Positions 1 to 8,637 are shown, counted from the stretch's first letter. The stretch is DNA of 36,607 bases from Fidelibacterota bacterium (GCA_013202495.1 JABMQQ010000148.1:1-36607), one strand, 5' to 3'. Notes: generated by a model not told the origin, from the sequence alone. Translations and numbers: made by a program.

Positions 1-387
1 CGGTATACAACGGGGCTTTATTCGTCCATTTGGGGAATATCTGAGCCAAGATTTATCCCTTTATTTCTTTTCCAAAGTTTGGGTTTTTTAGGGGTTAAAA
101 TATTCATCGGTATTACGCCGATCTTTCTCTGTTTTTTCCCCGCCTTTTAACGGCCAGCATGATACAATCCTGTCAAAATAATGACAAGTAGTTTATCAAT
201 TTCAAGGCACTAGAAATCGGGATAAATAATATCACCATAAAGTTCTTGAAACCTGTTATTAACAAATATTTTTAAGGAAAAATACGTACATGAAATCTCT
301 AGGAGAATTAAAAACATCTCTCATTATAGGCTACGTCTATTTTTTATTGAATAATGCCCAGAACGCGGAAACCAGGAGTAATGAACG
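1..387. other. Left-edge stretch without a supported gene
   Basis: I see no convincing gene here. The first plus-strand frame is open from the window edge to a TAA near position 150 (about 49 codons, hydrophobic and low in complexity), so it could be the end of a gene outside the window, but nothing in it is recognisable. A short inverted repeat with arms TGTCA and TGACA separated by six bases lies near 173-188. The rest is AT-rich leader sequence for the tfoX-like gene that starts at 388. Confidence 0.4.
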
Positions 388-714
388 ATGGCTGTATCAG
401 ACGATTTTCTTGAATACCTTTCAGATCAACTCTCGATGTGGGGAGAAGTTACTTCTCGAAAAATGTTTGGTGGTGCCGGACTCTACCGTGATGGTAAAAT
501 GTTTGCTCTAGTATCGGATGATGTTGCCTATTTGAAGGTAAACGAAACGAACAAAGACAAGTTTTTAGCCGCCGGGTCATCACCCTTCCAGCCTTATCCA
601 GATAAACCAGCAATGATGTCATATTATGAAATCCCCCCGGATATTCTGGAGAATCCGGAAGAATTGATGTCCTGGGCACAAGAATCACTCCTAATTCAAA
701 AGACCAAGAAATAG
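388..714 (+). CDS. TfoX/Sxy N-terminal domain protein
   Basis: This 108-residue protein matches the TfoX N-terminal domain over nearly its whole length: an opening helix, then the conserved stretch around SRKMFGGAGLYRDGKMFALV (residues 23-42), and a later region with PYPDKP and a YYEIP segment. Full-length Sxy/TfoX competence regulators carry a second C-terminal domain that is absent here. Stand-alone N-domain proteins are widespread and their role is mostly unknown, so a competence function should not be assumed. The start is supported by AGGAG nine bases upstream. The gene precedes a YcaQ-type glycosylase gene by 16 bases on the same strand, so the two are probably co-transcribed. Confidence 0.85.
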   Translation: MAVSDDFLEYLSDQLSMWGEVTSRKMFGGAGLYRDGKMFALVSDDVAYLKVNETNKDKFLAAGSSPFQPYPDKPAMMSYYEIPPDILENPEELMSWAQESLLIQKTKK

Positions 715-730
715 GTACATCGGCAATAGA

Positions 731-1939
731 ATGATAGAGTCACTCTCCCTTGAACAGGCTAGAAAACTGGTCTTGCTGTCACAAGGATTACCTCCGGTAA
801 ATCAAAACGGTAGTGCAGTTTCAGCGACCCTGTCATCTATTGAACATCTCGGCTATATACAGATCGACACTATCTCCGCCATTCAGCGAGCTCATCATCA
901 CACCTTATGGAACAGAAATCCCCGCTATAAAATTTCTCACCTAGATGAACTGGTCCGGGATAAACATATTTTTGAATACTGGTCCCATGCAGCCTCCTAT
1001 CTGCCCATGCATGACTTTCGCTACAGTCTGCCTCGCAAACTGGCCATAGCCTCGGGGAATCAAGGTCATTGGTGGGGGCGCGATGAAAAGCTCATGGATA
1101 CAGTACGCCAACGCATTGCTGCTGAAGGTCCTTTGATGGCCAAAGACTTCGAGTATACCGGTAAAAAGATGGGGGCCTGGGAAAGCAAGCCAGCCAAGCG
1201 GGCTCTGGAATATCTATTTATGCAGGGTGAGCTTATGTCACCCTACCGCGTAAATTTCCACAAAGTATATGATCTGGCTGAGAGAGTATTACCTGCAGCG
1301 ATTGACACTACTCCGCCTACCCCGGAGGAACACGTCAGGTTTCTAATTATCCGATATCTGCAGGCAAATGGACTGGGCCAGTCCTCAGAAATCGCCTATT
1401 TACGGAGAAACACTAAAGCGACAGTGTCTGTTACCGTTGAAGAAATGGTTTCGAGTGGTGAGTTGCATCAGATCAATGTTGGGGGGGATAACGGGAATAT
1501 TTATTATGCTCTGCCAGCTTCATTGGAGCTTTTGAGTAAACCTCTGGCTCTCAACAAACTCAAAATACTCTCACCCTTTGATAATCTGCTTATCCAGCGC
1601 AAGCGCATGCAGGCGTTGTTCGGTTTTGACTATCAACTTGAATGTTATCTGCCTGAGACAAAACGTCAGTACGGCTATTTCTCTCTACCCGTTTTGTGGG
1701 ACGGTAAGCTGGTTGCGCGAATGGATTGCAAGGCTGACCGAAAAAAAGAACTCCTGCATATTCATCATTTGATCCTAGAGTCCGGCCTTAAAAAGATAAA
1801 TGACTTTGCTCGCGCCTTATCTATAGAGTTGAAATCTTTTATGAAGTTTAATGATTGTGAGCATCTTCAATTACAGCGTTGCTCACCTGTCAGCTTTAAA
1901 TCAGAACTGCAAGAGCTTTTGAGCAATACGCCGTCATAG
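731..1939 (+). CDS. YcaQ/AlkZ-family winged-helix DNA glycosylase
   Basis: The 402-residue product belongs to the HTH_42 (DUF1006) family of winged-helix proteins, which includes AlkZ and E. coli YcaQ (AlkX), glycosylases that excise bulky alkylated bases and unhook interstrand crosslinks. The N-terminal LSLEQARKLVLLSQGL helix is typical. The family catalytic element is a Gln-hydrophobic-Gln or Gln-hydrophobic-Asp motif; here I read Q44-I45-D46 within GYIQIDTIS, followed by the conserved AHHHTLW stretch. The QxD form is, as I recall, that of the YcaQ-like branch. Length matches the family. It follows the tfoX-like gene closely. The ribosome-binding site is weak. Family assignment is firm; crosslink repair activity is inferred. 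Confidence 0.88.
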   Translation: MIESLSLEQARKLVLLSQGLPPVNQNGSAVSATLSSIEHLGYIQIDTISAIQRAHHHTLWNRNPRYKISHLDELVRDKHIFEYWSHAASYLPMHDFRYSLPRKLAIASGNQGHWWGRDEKLMDTVRQRIAAEGPLMAKDFEYTGKKMGAWESKPAKRALEYLFMQGELMSPYRVNFHKVYDLAERVLPAAIDTTPPTPEEHVRFLIIRYLQANGLGQSSEIAYLRRNTKATVSVTVEEMVSSGELHQINVGGDNGNIYYALPASLELLSKPLALNKLKILSPFDNLLIQRKRMQALFGFDYQLECYLPETKRQYGYFSLPVLWDGKLVARMDCKADRKKELLHIHHLILESGLKKINDFARALSIELKSFMKFNDCEHLQLQRCSPVSFKSELQELLSNTPS

Positions 1940-1993
1940 TCTCAGCCGGCTCCAGGACTAGCGCCCTTCTATGGCAATAAACAGGTTGACCCT

Positions 1994-2866
1994 TTAGGTT
2001 TTCCCTCGTCCCCGCATGGTGGGATCCAGGGCGTCTCGAAGTCCTTCACCAAAAAGATTGAAACCAATGACCATAACAGCCACTGCCAGACCAGGAAAAA
2101 CGGATATCCACCATTCACCACGGAGGTGCATACGGCCAAAGGCTATCATGGAACCCCAACTGGGTTCTGGTGGTTGAGCCCCTAAACCGATAAATGAGAG
2201 CGAGGCTTCCGCCATGACAGCGCCGGCAATACTCATGGTAAAAGCTACAATCACAGGCGCTAGACTATTGGGTAACACGTGACGCATGATGATGCGTATT
2301 TGTGAATAGCCCAGGGATCGCGCTGCCGTTACATATTCCTGTTCCACGATGGTCAATACTTGAGAGCGCATGATTCTGGCCATTCCCGGCCAACTCACCA
2401 GGCCAATAGCCAGCATAGCCACCTCAATGCTAGGTCGCGGTACGGCGGCGGTAATTCCGATCATAAAAAGTAGGGCTGGAAACCCGAACATTACGTCGGT
2501 AAAGCGCATAATAATGGTTTCGGTCCAGCCTCGGAAGTAACCAGCAATCAGACCCAAAATGGCGCCGATAAATAAAGATATGGAGCTGGCTATAATACCG
2601 ACTTTCAAGGAGATGCGTGCACCGTAAATAATGCGGGAAAGGACATCCCGACCTTCTTCATCTGTCCCCAGCCAATGTTGTGTGGAGGGGGGTTGCAGGC
2701 TAATATCCAGATCTGCATCGTAAGGATCATAAGGGGCGACCCAATGGGCAAAGACACCGACAAAAACCAGGAGAATCACAAGGAAAAGGCCGAATAGGGC
2801 AACCTTGTTTTTACGAATCTGCCGAATGGTTTCTGTGGTGATACTACCGCGCATGGAGAACACCAT
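1994..2866 (-). CDS. ABC transporter permease, DppC/OppC type
   Basis: This 290-residue inner-membrane protein is the second permease of a peptide/nickel-type (PepT) ABC importer. It has the N-terminal DUF-type first helix after a charged lead, the HWLGTDEEGRDVLSRIIYGAR block diagnostic of OppC/DppC, and an EAA coupling loop (AARSLGYSQIRIIMRHVLPN) that docks with the ATPase. It ends in a typical LGEGLRDALDP-like tail (GEGLRDALDPTMRGR). It lies downstream of the DppB-type gene, separated by 54 bases that contain a 20-bp palindrome. The first ATG is listed; an ATG four codons later is equally possible. No ATPase or binding protein is encoded nearby, so the substrate cannot be assigned; peptides are most likely. 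Confidence 0.93.
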   Translation of the reverse strand: MVFSMRGSITTETIRQIRKNKVALFGLFLVILLVFVGVFAHWVAPYDPYDADLDISLQPPSTQHWLGTDEEGRDVLSRIIYGARISLKVGIIASSISLFIGAILGLIAGYFRGWTETIIMRFTDVMFGFPALLFMIGITAAVPRPSIEVAMLAIGLVSWPGMARIMRSQVLTIVEQEYVTAARSLGYSQIRIIMRHVLPNSLAPVIVAFTMSIAGAVMAEASLSFIGLGAQPPEPSWGSMIAFGRMHLRGEWWISVFPGLAVAVMVIGFNLFGEGLRDALDPTMRGRGKT

Positions 2867-2883
2867 CTTTATGGTTCATCAAC

Positions 2884-2903
2884 GCCGGGATTCGAATCCC
2901 GGC
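2884..2903. repeat. 20-bp perfect palindrome between dppB- and dppC-like genes
   Basis: Positions 2884-2903 are fully self-complementary around a central TTCGAA. The core GGGATTCGAATCCC recurs at 7979-8002, again between two minus-strand genes. There is no T-run on either side, so a simple intrinsic terminator is not supported. It may be an intercistronic REP-like stem-loop or a binding site. It resembles a tRNA T-arm but no tRNA surrounds it. Confidence 0.75.
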
Positions 2904-2920
2904 CTGGTCGTGCACCCGGA

Positions 2921-3847
2921 TCATTTCTTACCCCCCAATCGTATGCGCGGATCAATGACACCATACAGAATGTCGACAATGAAATTGGCCGTCACAAAAA
3001 TCAGGGCTGTGACCAGGACCGCTCCCTGGATGACAGGAAAGTCACGCTTCAAAATGGCATTCAAGGCGAGACGTCCAATACCGGGCCAGTTAAAAATCGA
3101 TTCGGTTAAAACAGCTCCAGAGAGGTAGGATCCAAAATCTACACCAATAATGGTAATGACTGGAATCAGGGTGTTCTTAAGGGCGTGTTTCACTACAACG
3201 ATAAAAGTTGAAAGCCCCTTGGCTTTGGCTGTCCGGACATAGTCCTGGGAAAGGACTTCCAGCATATTCGCTCGGGTGACGCGGGCCAGAAATGCTGCGC
3301 TACGAGTTCCAAGTGTGATAGCTGGCAAAATAAGGTAGGGTAAACACCCATAGCCCGTAAGGTATGGCCACCCCACAGCCCTAGCTCCAATTACCATGAG
3401 CAATCCCACCCAAAAGACTGGCGCCGAAACTCCCAATAGTGCTATCCCCATGGTTGTTCGATCCAACCATGAATGTGGTTTTATGGCTGAGACCACTCCC
3501 ACAGAAATTCCCAGTAAAATCGAAACAAACATGGCTCCCGTAGCCAAAAGCATGGTGGCGGGGAAGCGTTCCATTATCATTTCAGTGACTGGTTTTTGTG
3601 AAATAAATGAAACCCCCAGATCACCATGGGCCAGACCCCAGAGATAATGACCAAATTGTTTCCAGAGGGGGTCATTCAAGTGAAACTGTTCACGCAATCG
3701 CTCCAGCGCTTCTTCTTCATAGCGTTCACCCACCATGGAAAGCACAGGATCGCCAGGGACTATATACATAAGTATAAATGTCAAGAGAATGATGCCAAGA
3801 ATCACTGGCACGAGCTGCGCAAAGCGATTTAGAATATATTGAAGCAT
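2921..3847 (-). CDS. ABC transporter permease, DppB/OppB type
   Basis: The 308-residue product is the first permease of a PepT-family ABC importer. It opens with the characteristic helix YILNRFAQLVPVILGIILLTFIL, followed by PGDP and the HGDLGVSF block typical of DppB/GsiC. The EAA loop reads YVRTAKAKGLSTFIVVVKHALKN in the second half, and the C-terminus IDPRIRLG is also typical. Six membrane segments are expected. It is the first gene of a two-permease unit with the DppC-like gene. The remaining importer subunits must be encoded elsewhere, as is common in this phylum-level neighbourhood of bacteria where permease pairs are unlinked from their ATPases. Substrate unknown. Confidence 0.93.
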   Translation of the reverse strand: MLQYILNRFAQLVPVILGIILLTFILMYIVPGDPVLSMVGERYEEEALERLREQFHLNDPLWKQFGHYLWGLAHGDLGVSFISQKPVTEMIMERFPATMLLATGAMFVSILLGISVGVVSAIKPHSWLDRTTMGIALLGVSAPVFWVGLLMVIGARAVGWPYLTGYGCLPYLILPAITLGTRSAAFLARVTRANMLEVLSQDYVRTAKAKGLSTFIVVVKHALKNTLIPVITIIGVDFGSYLSGAVLTESIFNWPGIGRLALNAILKRDFPVIQGAVLVTALIFVTANFIVDILYGVIDPRIRLGGKK

Positions 3848-3948
3848 TGATCCATTATAAGCAATTGAACGAAACTTAAAACTTGAAACTTATCATCCTG
3901 AGTGCTTTCTGTCCTTTTCCTGTAACGCTTATTCATTAAGCTGTCCCC

Positions 3949-4755
3949 ATGGCGAACCTCGATCAAACCTTTCTTATTAATCTTGCCTTAAGCTTTCTTG
4001 TTGGCTCGATCTGGGTTACCACTGTAACTGTCATCGCTGAACGCTATGGCAGTAAAATCGGTGGGTTTATCGGCGGACTGCCTTCGACTATCGTGATTGC
4101 CCTGCTGTTTATTGGTCTCACTCAGTCTACTACTGATGCCTCCCGGGCTGCGGTGATGATTCCTCTGGTTATGGGGGTAAATGGCATTTTTATCATGATC
4201 TACCTGGCAACAGTACATCGTGGTTTGATCAAGGCTTTGGCCATCGCCCTCTTCTTCTGGTTTATTGCAAATGGATCGATTGTATTGGGTGGAATTGAAG
4301 GGCTCTGGATTTCAATCGCGGGGTGGCTGATCCTTCTCGGTATCAGTTACTACATTACAGAACATGTCATGGTCATTGCTTCCAAGGGAGGCATTCGGGT
4401 TCCCTATACCCTGCAGCAAATGCTTATCCGGGGCATGGAGAGCGGGTTTATCATTTCCATGGCTGTGCTGGTGAGTCGTCTCGCCGGTCCCATTATTGGC
4501 GGCATCTTTTCAACCTTCCCCGTTATTTTTATGTCAACCCTGTATATCACCTACCGTACAGGCGGACCCGAATTTTCCCGAGCAGTGGCGAAGACACTTA
4601 TGTTGAGTGGAATGATCAATGTTGGCGTTTATGCCGTTGTGGCTCATTTTGCCTATCAACATACTGGCTTGTTGGCTGGAACACTCATCTCTATGGGGGT
4701 ATCAATTTTCTCTGCCTCTTTTACCTATCGTGTGATACGTCGCATGACTCAATAG
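3949..4755 (+). CDS. Polytopic membrane protein with internal duplication, unknown function
   Basis: I do not recognise this 268-residue protein with certainty. It is almost entirely hydrophobic, with about eight or nine predicted membrane segments. Two regions echo each other: GSKIGGFIGGLPSTIVIALLFIG near residues 34-56 and GPIIGGIFSTFPVIFMSTLYI near residues 176-198, each a Gly-Gly turn followed by (L/F)-x-ST or STFP. This suggests a duplicated four-helix half, as in many small transporters. It is transcribed divergently from the DppB-like gene and lies 106 bases before the AI-2E-type permease gene on the same strand. A role in export or transport is plausible but not demonstrable from sequence. 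Confidence 0.75.
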   Translation: MANLDQTFLINLALSFLVGSIWVTTVTVIAERYGSKIGGFIGGLPSTIVIALLFIGLTQSTTDASRAAVMIPLVMGVNGIFIMIYLATVHRGLIKALAIALFFWFIANGSIVLGGIEGLWISIAGWLILLGISYYITEHVMVIASKGGIRVPYTLQQMLIRGMESGFIISMAVLVSRLAGPIIGGIFSTFPVIFMSTLYITYRTGGPEFSRAVAKTLMLSGMINVGVYAVVAHFAYQHTGLLAGTLISMGVSIFSASFTYRVIRRMTQ

Positions 4756-4861
4756 GGCGAGTTAGCCTCAATTTTTTACAAGCTCCCTGCACATATTGCT
4801 ATTCGCAGTCTTCGTTCATTTCGTAGTAAATAAAACATAAATACTCTGCTAGATTCCAAGC

Positions 4862-5911
4862 ATGTCAGGAAATGTTCATATCGGCTTTAACCGGGTACAG
4901 CGGTTCCTACTGACCATGGCAGCTTTTGTCGTGGTGGTTGCAGGAATGCGGGCTTCTCAAGACATCCTAATTCCCTTTCTCCTGTCGCTTTTCATTGCCA
5001 TTATTGTAACCCCCTTATTGAATTGGTTGCGCAGTAAAGGCATGCCAACCTGGGCAGCCATTCTTGTGATTATCCTGGCTATCCTTATCATTGGTTTTCT
5101 CATTGCTGTGCTGGTTGGCTCGTCACTCACAGATTTTTCCAACTCTCTCCCAGCCTATCAAAAGGGTTTACAACAGAAGCTCACTGATCTTCTGACCTTT
5201 TTTGAGGACAAGGGCTTCAAGATTGTAGATCAGACCTTTATGGAATTCATTGACCCCGGCGCAGCCATGCGCATGACATCCAGAGTGCTTACTGGTATGG
5301 GAAACCTCCTGGGAGATACCTTCCTCATTCTTTTGGTTGTGGTGTTCATGCTGCTTGAAACTGCTACTTTCAGCCAGAAAATTGAGAAGGCCATTCCAGC
5401 AGGATCACCTGAGACGGATCGCTTGAATATCTTTCTCCAGAATATCAATCGTTATATGGTGATAAAAACCTGGACCAGTCTCGGAACGGGTGCCATTGTG
5501 ACCATATGGTTGAGCATCTGGCGGGTAGACTACGCACTTCTCTGGGGCTTGTTGACCTTCTTGTTAAATTATATTCCCAATATTGGTTCCATTATGGCTG
5601 CTGTTCCACCGACCCTGCTAGCTCTGGTTCTCCTGGGACCATGGACGGCTCTTGCGGTCGCCCTGGGTTATCTGGCTGTCAACATGTCTATAGGCAGTTT
5701 TCTTGAACCGCGACTCATGGGCAGGGGTCTGGGGCTTTCTACCCTGGTAGTATTTCTGTCCCTCTTGTTCTGGGGTTGGGTGCTTGGACCGGTAGGTATG
5801 ATTCTTTCTGTTCCCTTGACCATGACCATGAAAATTGGTCTCTCAAGTTTTGACGAAACTCAGTGGCTTTCTGCCATGTTGGATGGTAGCTCCAGCGTTA
5901 AAAAAAGCTAG
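4862..5911 (+). CDS. AI-2E/PerM-family membrane transporter
   Basis: The 349-residue protein fits the AI-2E transporter (PerM, formerly UPF0118) family in length and topology: paired N-terminal helices (DILIPFLLSLFIAIIVTPLLNWL), a long amphipathic extracytoplasmic region, then C-terminal helices bearing the family hallmark around LNYIPNIGSIMAAVPPTLLAL (residues about 237-257) and the EPRLMGRGLGLSTLVVFLSLLFWGWVLGPVGMILSVPLT block. Members act as exporters of the quorum signal AI-2, as Na+/H+ antiporters or in unknown roles, so substrate assignment is open. The gene is probably co-transcribed with the preceding membrane protein gene. It converges with recO. Confidence 0.92.
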   Translation: MSGNVHIGFNRVQRFLLTMAAFVVVVAGMRASQDILIPFLLSLFIAIIVTPLLNWLRSKGMPTWAAILVIILAILIIGFLIAVLVGSSLTDFSNSLPAYQKGLQQKLTDLLTFFEDKGFKIVDQTFMEFIDPGAAMRMTSRVLTGMGNLLGDTFLILLVVVFMLLETATFSQKIEKAIPAGSPETDRLNIFLQNINRYMVIKTWTSLGTGAIVTIWLSIWRVDYALLWGLLTFLLNYIPNIGSIMAAVPPTLLALVLLGPWTALAVALGYLAVNMSIGSFLEPRLMGRGLGLSTLVVFLSLLFWGWVLGPVGMILSVPLTMTMKIGLSSFDETQWLSAMLDGSSSVKKS

Positions 5912-5976
5912 CCCATCTCTTTTTTCACTAATTAAAATTTGATTGTGTCGTCCTGGAAAATCAAGGTTTAACGGAA

Positions 5977-6732
5977 TTACCCATAGAGTTGTCGCAGCAC
6001 TTTCAGGGATTTCATGCCTCTGGATGATTCGATATGGTGGAAGGTAAATTGCCAGAGAAAATCCCACAGGGTTCTTCGTTCCCGGGCATTCAGCGCGGTT
6101 TTTTCAAGGTTATCCCAATTCGTATCCAGCAGATTTTGGACAGCTAGCAGAACTTCACCACTGACATGAATAGAATCATTGCCGGGTTGATGGCATTTCA
6201 CACATTCCAGTTGTGGGCTACCAGGACCCAGGGAGGCTCCCTCTTCCAGTGCTTCTCTACAGATTGAGCAGTGGCCAACATGTGGTCGAAAGCCGAGTTC
6301 GCGAAGGAGATGGGTGTGATAATACCAGTACGCCTCAGCTGAACTAACCTCCCGATTGCTGAGCCGTGAGAGACTATCAACCAGAAGTTGAAATAAGTGG
6401 GGGTGGCTCTCTTCGTCCTCAACAGAACGATCCATCAACTCTACCATCACCTGGGCCAGAGTTAGGCGATCAAAATCCTCTTCTAGTCCAAAAAATCCAT
6501 CGATCAATTCTCCAGATTTAAACAGTTGTAAATCAGAAGTCACTTTGGAATAGTAAATCACCTGAATGTGGCGCGTTGGTTGAAACAGGCCCATGGCCTT
6601 GCTTTTTGGGGAGCGTACCCCTTTGGCGATGAGCTTGAGGCGCCCGACTTCACGAGAATACAGTGTGATTATTTTGCTGGTATCTCCATGGTTCAAAGTT
6701 TTGAGAACAATGGCTTCTGCTTTTTCTATCAT
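5977..6732 (-). CDS. recO: DNA repair protein RecO
   Basis: RecO (251 residues) helps load RecA onto SSB-coated DNA in the RecFOR recombination pathway and anneals complementary strands. The N-terminal OB fold begins with EAIVLKTLNHGDTSKIITLYSREVGRLKLIAKGVR, the family signature. The C-terminal domain keeps a four-cysteine zinc site: C155, C158, C177 and C180. Its ATG overlaps the stop codon of the upstream MFS gene in an ATGA arrangement, so translation is probably coupled. Length is normal for the family. It is the last gene of the nudix-MFS-recO group and converges with the AI-2E-type gene. Confidence 0.95.
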   Translation of the reverse strand: MIEKAEAIVLKTLNHGDTSKIITLYSREVGRLKLIAKGVRSPKSKAMGLFQPTRHIQVIYYSKVTSDLQLFKSGELIDGFFGLEEDFDRLTLAQVMVELMDRSVEDEESHPHLFQLLVDSLSRLSNREVSSAEAYWYYHTHLLRELGFRPHVGHCSICREALEEGASLGPGSPQLECVKCHQPGNDSIHVSGEVLLAVQNLLDTNWDNLEKTALNARERRTLWDFLWQFTFHHIESSRGMKSLKVLRQLYG

Positions 6733-7964
6733 TTATCAGAAACCTCACAATTGAGTCGGTGGACAAAGAACAGGGCTGAAATCATTGCCACTGATCCCAA
6801 AATGAATACAGGGGTGTAGCCCAGCCAGACAATGACAAATCCAGAAATGAGAGGGAAGAGGGCGATGGTGAGATTGAAGGCACCATTGATTCCTGAATAC
6901 AGGGCTCGATTATCGTTTTCAGAGATTTCGATAAGCACACCACCCAAAGAGATTTTTTGAGCAGAAATAGCCACACCACTAAGAAAGAAGATGGTTTGAA
7001 AGAGTGCGTAGGGCGCCCAAGTGGATAGGATTAAGGCCAAAACAGGCAGGCTGGCACCGATAAAAATCCAGACCATCATAACGCCTTTAAAGGCATGGTT
7101 TTTTACAATACGCGACCATAATAAATTTGAAAGAACCATGCCTGAAATACCGATGAGTAAAAAGTTGCCAATGTCATCAGCGGTCAAAGAATACGTGTCT
7201 TTAGCCAGCACCACGTAAAAAGGTGTCAGGGTGGTGGCAAAACCAGCCAGGTTGTTCACGATAATGAAGTTTCTCAGGTTTGCATCTTCCCGCAGATAAC
7301 CAGGGATGAATTTGAATATTTCCAGAATGGAGCTGCTTTCATAGCGGCTGGCCACTGGCTTTTCCCGCAGAACGACAAACCCTAGAGATGCCAGAAACAA
7401 ACAACCCGCTGCAGCAATAAACAAAATTTCATAATTCATGGGGTAGGCGAATCGTTTGAGCAGCTCTCTGGCGATCAAGGCAGAAATCAACACACCGATA
7501 CTGGAGAGAAACTGACGCAGTACAAAAAATCGCTTCCTTTGATCGCCCACAATACTCTTGCCTAAAATGTCCGTATATGAAACACCGGCAAAAGAGCCTG
7601 ATGTGGTAAACACCAGCATCCAGGCATAAACCAGAAAGATCATGAAGGCAGGATTAATGCTGGTTAGGCGGGAAAGGGTCCAGGCTACACCAGCCAAGGC
7701 TGCGACTCTAAGATAGATTCCGAGCAGTAAGAATGGTTTTTTACGGGGCTTAGGGGTCAGATATCCGGCAAAGAGCAACTGGGTCAGCATGGGAGCGCCA
7801 ACCATGATGGCAGTTAAAATACCCACATGAATCTGACTGCCACCAACCTCAACAATCAAACCAGGCAAAACCGTATTTACCTCGGTAAAGGTAACGGTAA
7901 ACCCAAGCCAGGAGGCATGCCATACAAAGGCTCTAAAGTTGTGTTGGGAGTTATCTTGATTCAT
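6729..7964 (-). CDS. MFS transporter
   Basis: This 411-residue protein has the length and twelve-helix hydrophobicity pattern of a major facilitator superfamily carrier. Visible family features are the N-terminal helix with TFTEVNTVLPGLIVEVGGSQ, a loop between helices 2 and 3 with basic residues (TPKPRKKPFLLLG), and the central cytoplasmic loop with REKPVASRYESS. It resembles the YqgE-like or BtlA-like uncharacterised carriers that carry an LGKSI...RKRFF loop between helices 4 and 5. The substrate is unknown. It shares a 4-base overlap with recO and lies after the Nudix gene, from which it is separated by a 24-bp palindrome. Confidence 0.85.
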   Translation of the reverse strand: MNQDNSQHNFRAFVWHASWLGFTVTFTEVNTVLPGLIVEVGGSQIHVGILTAIMVGAPMLTQLLFAGYLTPKPRKKPFLLLGIYLRVAALAGVAWTLSRLTSINPAFMIFLVYAWMLVFTTSGSFAGVSYTDILGKSIVGDQRKRFFVLRQFLSSIGVLISALIARELLKRFAYPMNYEILFIAAAGCLFLASLGFVVLREKPVASRYESSSILEIFKFIPGYLREDANLRNFIIVNNLAGFATTLTPFYVVLAKDTYSLTADDIGNFLLIGISGMVLSNLLWSRIVKNHAFKGVMMVWIFIGASLPVLALILSTWAPYALFQTIFFLSGVAISAQKISLGGVLIEISENDNRALYSGINGAFNLTIALFPLISGFVIVWLGYTPVFILGSVAMISALFFVHRLNCEVSDK

Positions 7965-7978
7965 TGTGGCAAGATACT

Positions 7979-8002
7979 AGGCTGGGATTCGAATCCCAGC
8001 CT
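7979..8002. repeat. 24-bp perfect palindrome, second copy of the TTCGAA-centred element
   Basis: Positions 7979-8002 are perfectly self-complementary. The central 14 bases (GGGATTCGAATCCC) are identical to those of the element at 2884-2903, while the flanking stem bases differ in a compensating way (CCGG in one copy, GCTGG/CCAGC in the other). It lies between the Nudix stop codon and the MFS start codon. Compensatory change in the outer stem argues that pairing is what matters. Confidence 0.75.
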
Positions 8003-8031
8003 TGAGATTGAACTCAACTGATATCACAGCT

Positions 8032-8484
8032 TTAATTGTCTGTATTTGACATGACGCCAAGAGCCTCTTTTCCAAGCAGTCGGATATCATTTTCAATCTC
8101 TCTACCTTCCAATTCTTCTGTGTCAAACCATCTCAATTCAATAGACTCTCCGGCATCTGGCGTTACTTCAAATGAGTCTGCTAGAGCAAAATAGATCATA
8201 TCAATATGTTGGTGATAGGGATTGATGTTTTCTAAAAGCAGGTGTCGTGGTCCCGGTATTTCCTGGGCATTATCAGAATGAATGGTTGGAGCGGAGTGAA
8301 CCAGCTCCACATCGAGACCTGTTTCTTCTTTGACTTCTCGTATAGCGGCAACATGAGGTAGCTCATCCCTATCGATATGCCCGCCAGGCGGCAACCACAT
8401 TTTCAAACTTCTGTGGAGATGTAATAGGGTTTTACCTTTATAAACAACAAAGGTGGTGGCTGTAAAGTGACGCGTGATCTCCAT
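8032..8484 (-). CDS. Nudix hydrolase
   Basis: The 150-residue product contains a complete Nudix box: G35, E41, then R49-E50-V51-K52-E53-E54-T55-G56-L57, fitting GX5EX7REUXEEXGU. These acidic residues bind the divalent metals that drive hydrolysis of nucleoside diphosphate-linked substrates. The upstream LPPGGHIDRDE segment and later LLLENINPYHQHIDMIYFAL are typical of small cytosolic Nudix enzymes of the MutT or ADP-ribose type, but the substrate cannot be told from sequence. AGGAG five bases before the ATG supports the start. It is divergently transcribed from the hypD-like gene and heads the nudix-MFS-recO group. Confidence 0.93.
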   Translation of the reverse strand: MEITRHFTATTFVVYKGKTLLHLHRSLKMWLPPGGHIDRDELPHVAAIREVKEETGLDVELVHSAPTIHSDNAQEIPGPRHLLLENINPYHQHIDMIYFALADSFEVTPDAGESIELRWFDTEELEGREIENDIRLLGKEALGVMSNTDN

Positions 8485-8579
8485 GAAGTCTCCTGTCTTG
8501 TGTGCTTCGTGACGCTAAAATGGTTGTGTTTGATACGGTTTCCAAGCCTCTTCAATCTTGCGGCTTCGTGTTATTGGCA

Positions 8580-8608
8580 TTGACGCGAGGGTGGCCCGTC
8601 TTTATAAT
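8580..8608 (+). promoter_or_regulatory. Sigma-70-type promoter for the hypD-like operon
   Basis: A -35 box TTGACG (8580-8585) and a perfect -10 box TATAAT (8603-8608) are separated by exactly 17 bases. Transcription would begin near 8615 and leave a leader of about 23 bases before the GTG at 8638. The match to the housekeeping consensus (11 of 12 bases) is the best seen in the window. No flanking palindromic operator is obvious. Confidence 0.75.
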
Positions 8609-8637
8609 GCTGCTTCACGGGGGTTTTATCTTAGAGG

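Noticed and set aside
290-511. Open frame overlapping the start of the tfoX-like gene
   Set aside because: It overlaps the well-supported TfoX-domain frame for over 120 bases and its second half is only a shifted reading of that gene.
2875-2925. tRNA-like sequence around a GATTCGAATC T-arm motif
   Set aside because: The palindrome resembles a T-arm, but no anticodon arm, D-arm or acceptor stem can be formed around it on either strand, and the stem has an extra A relative to a true T-arm. The same holds for 7979-8002.
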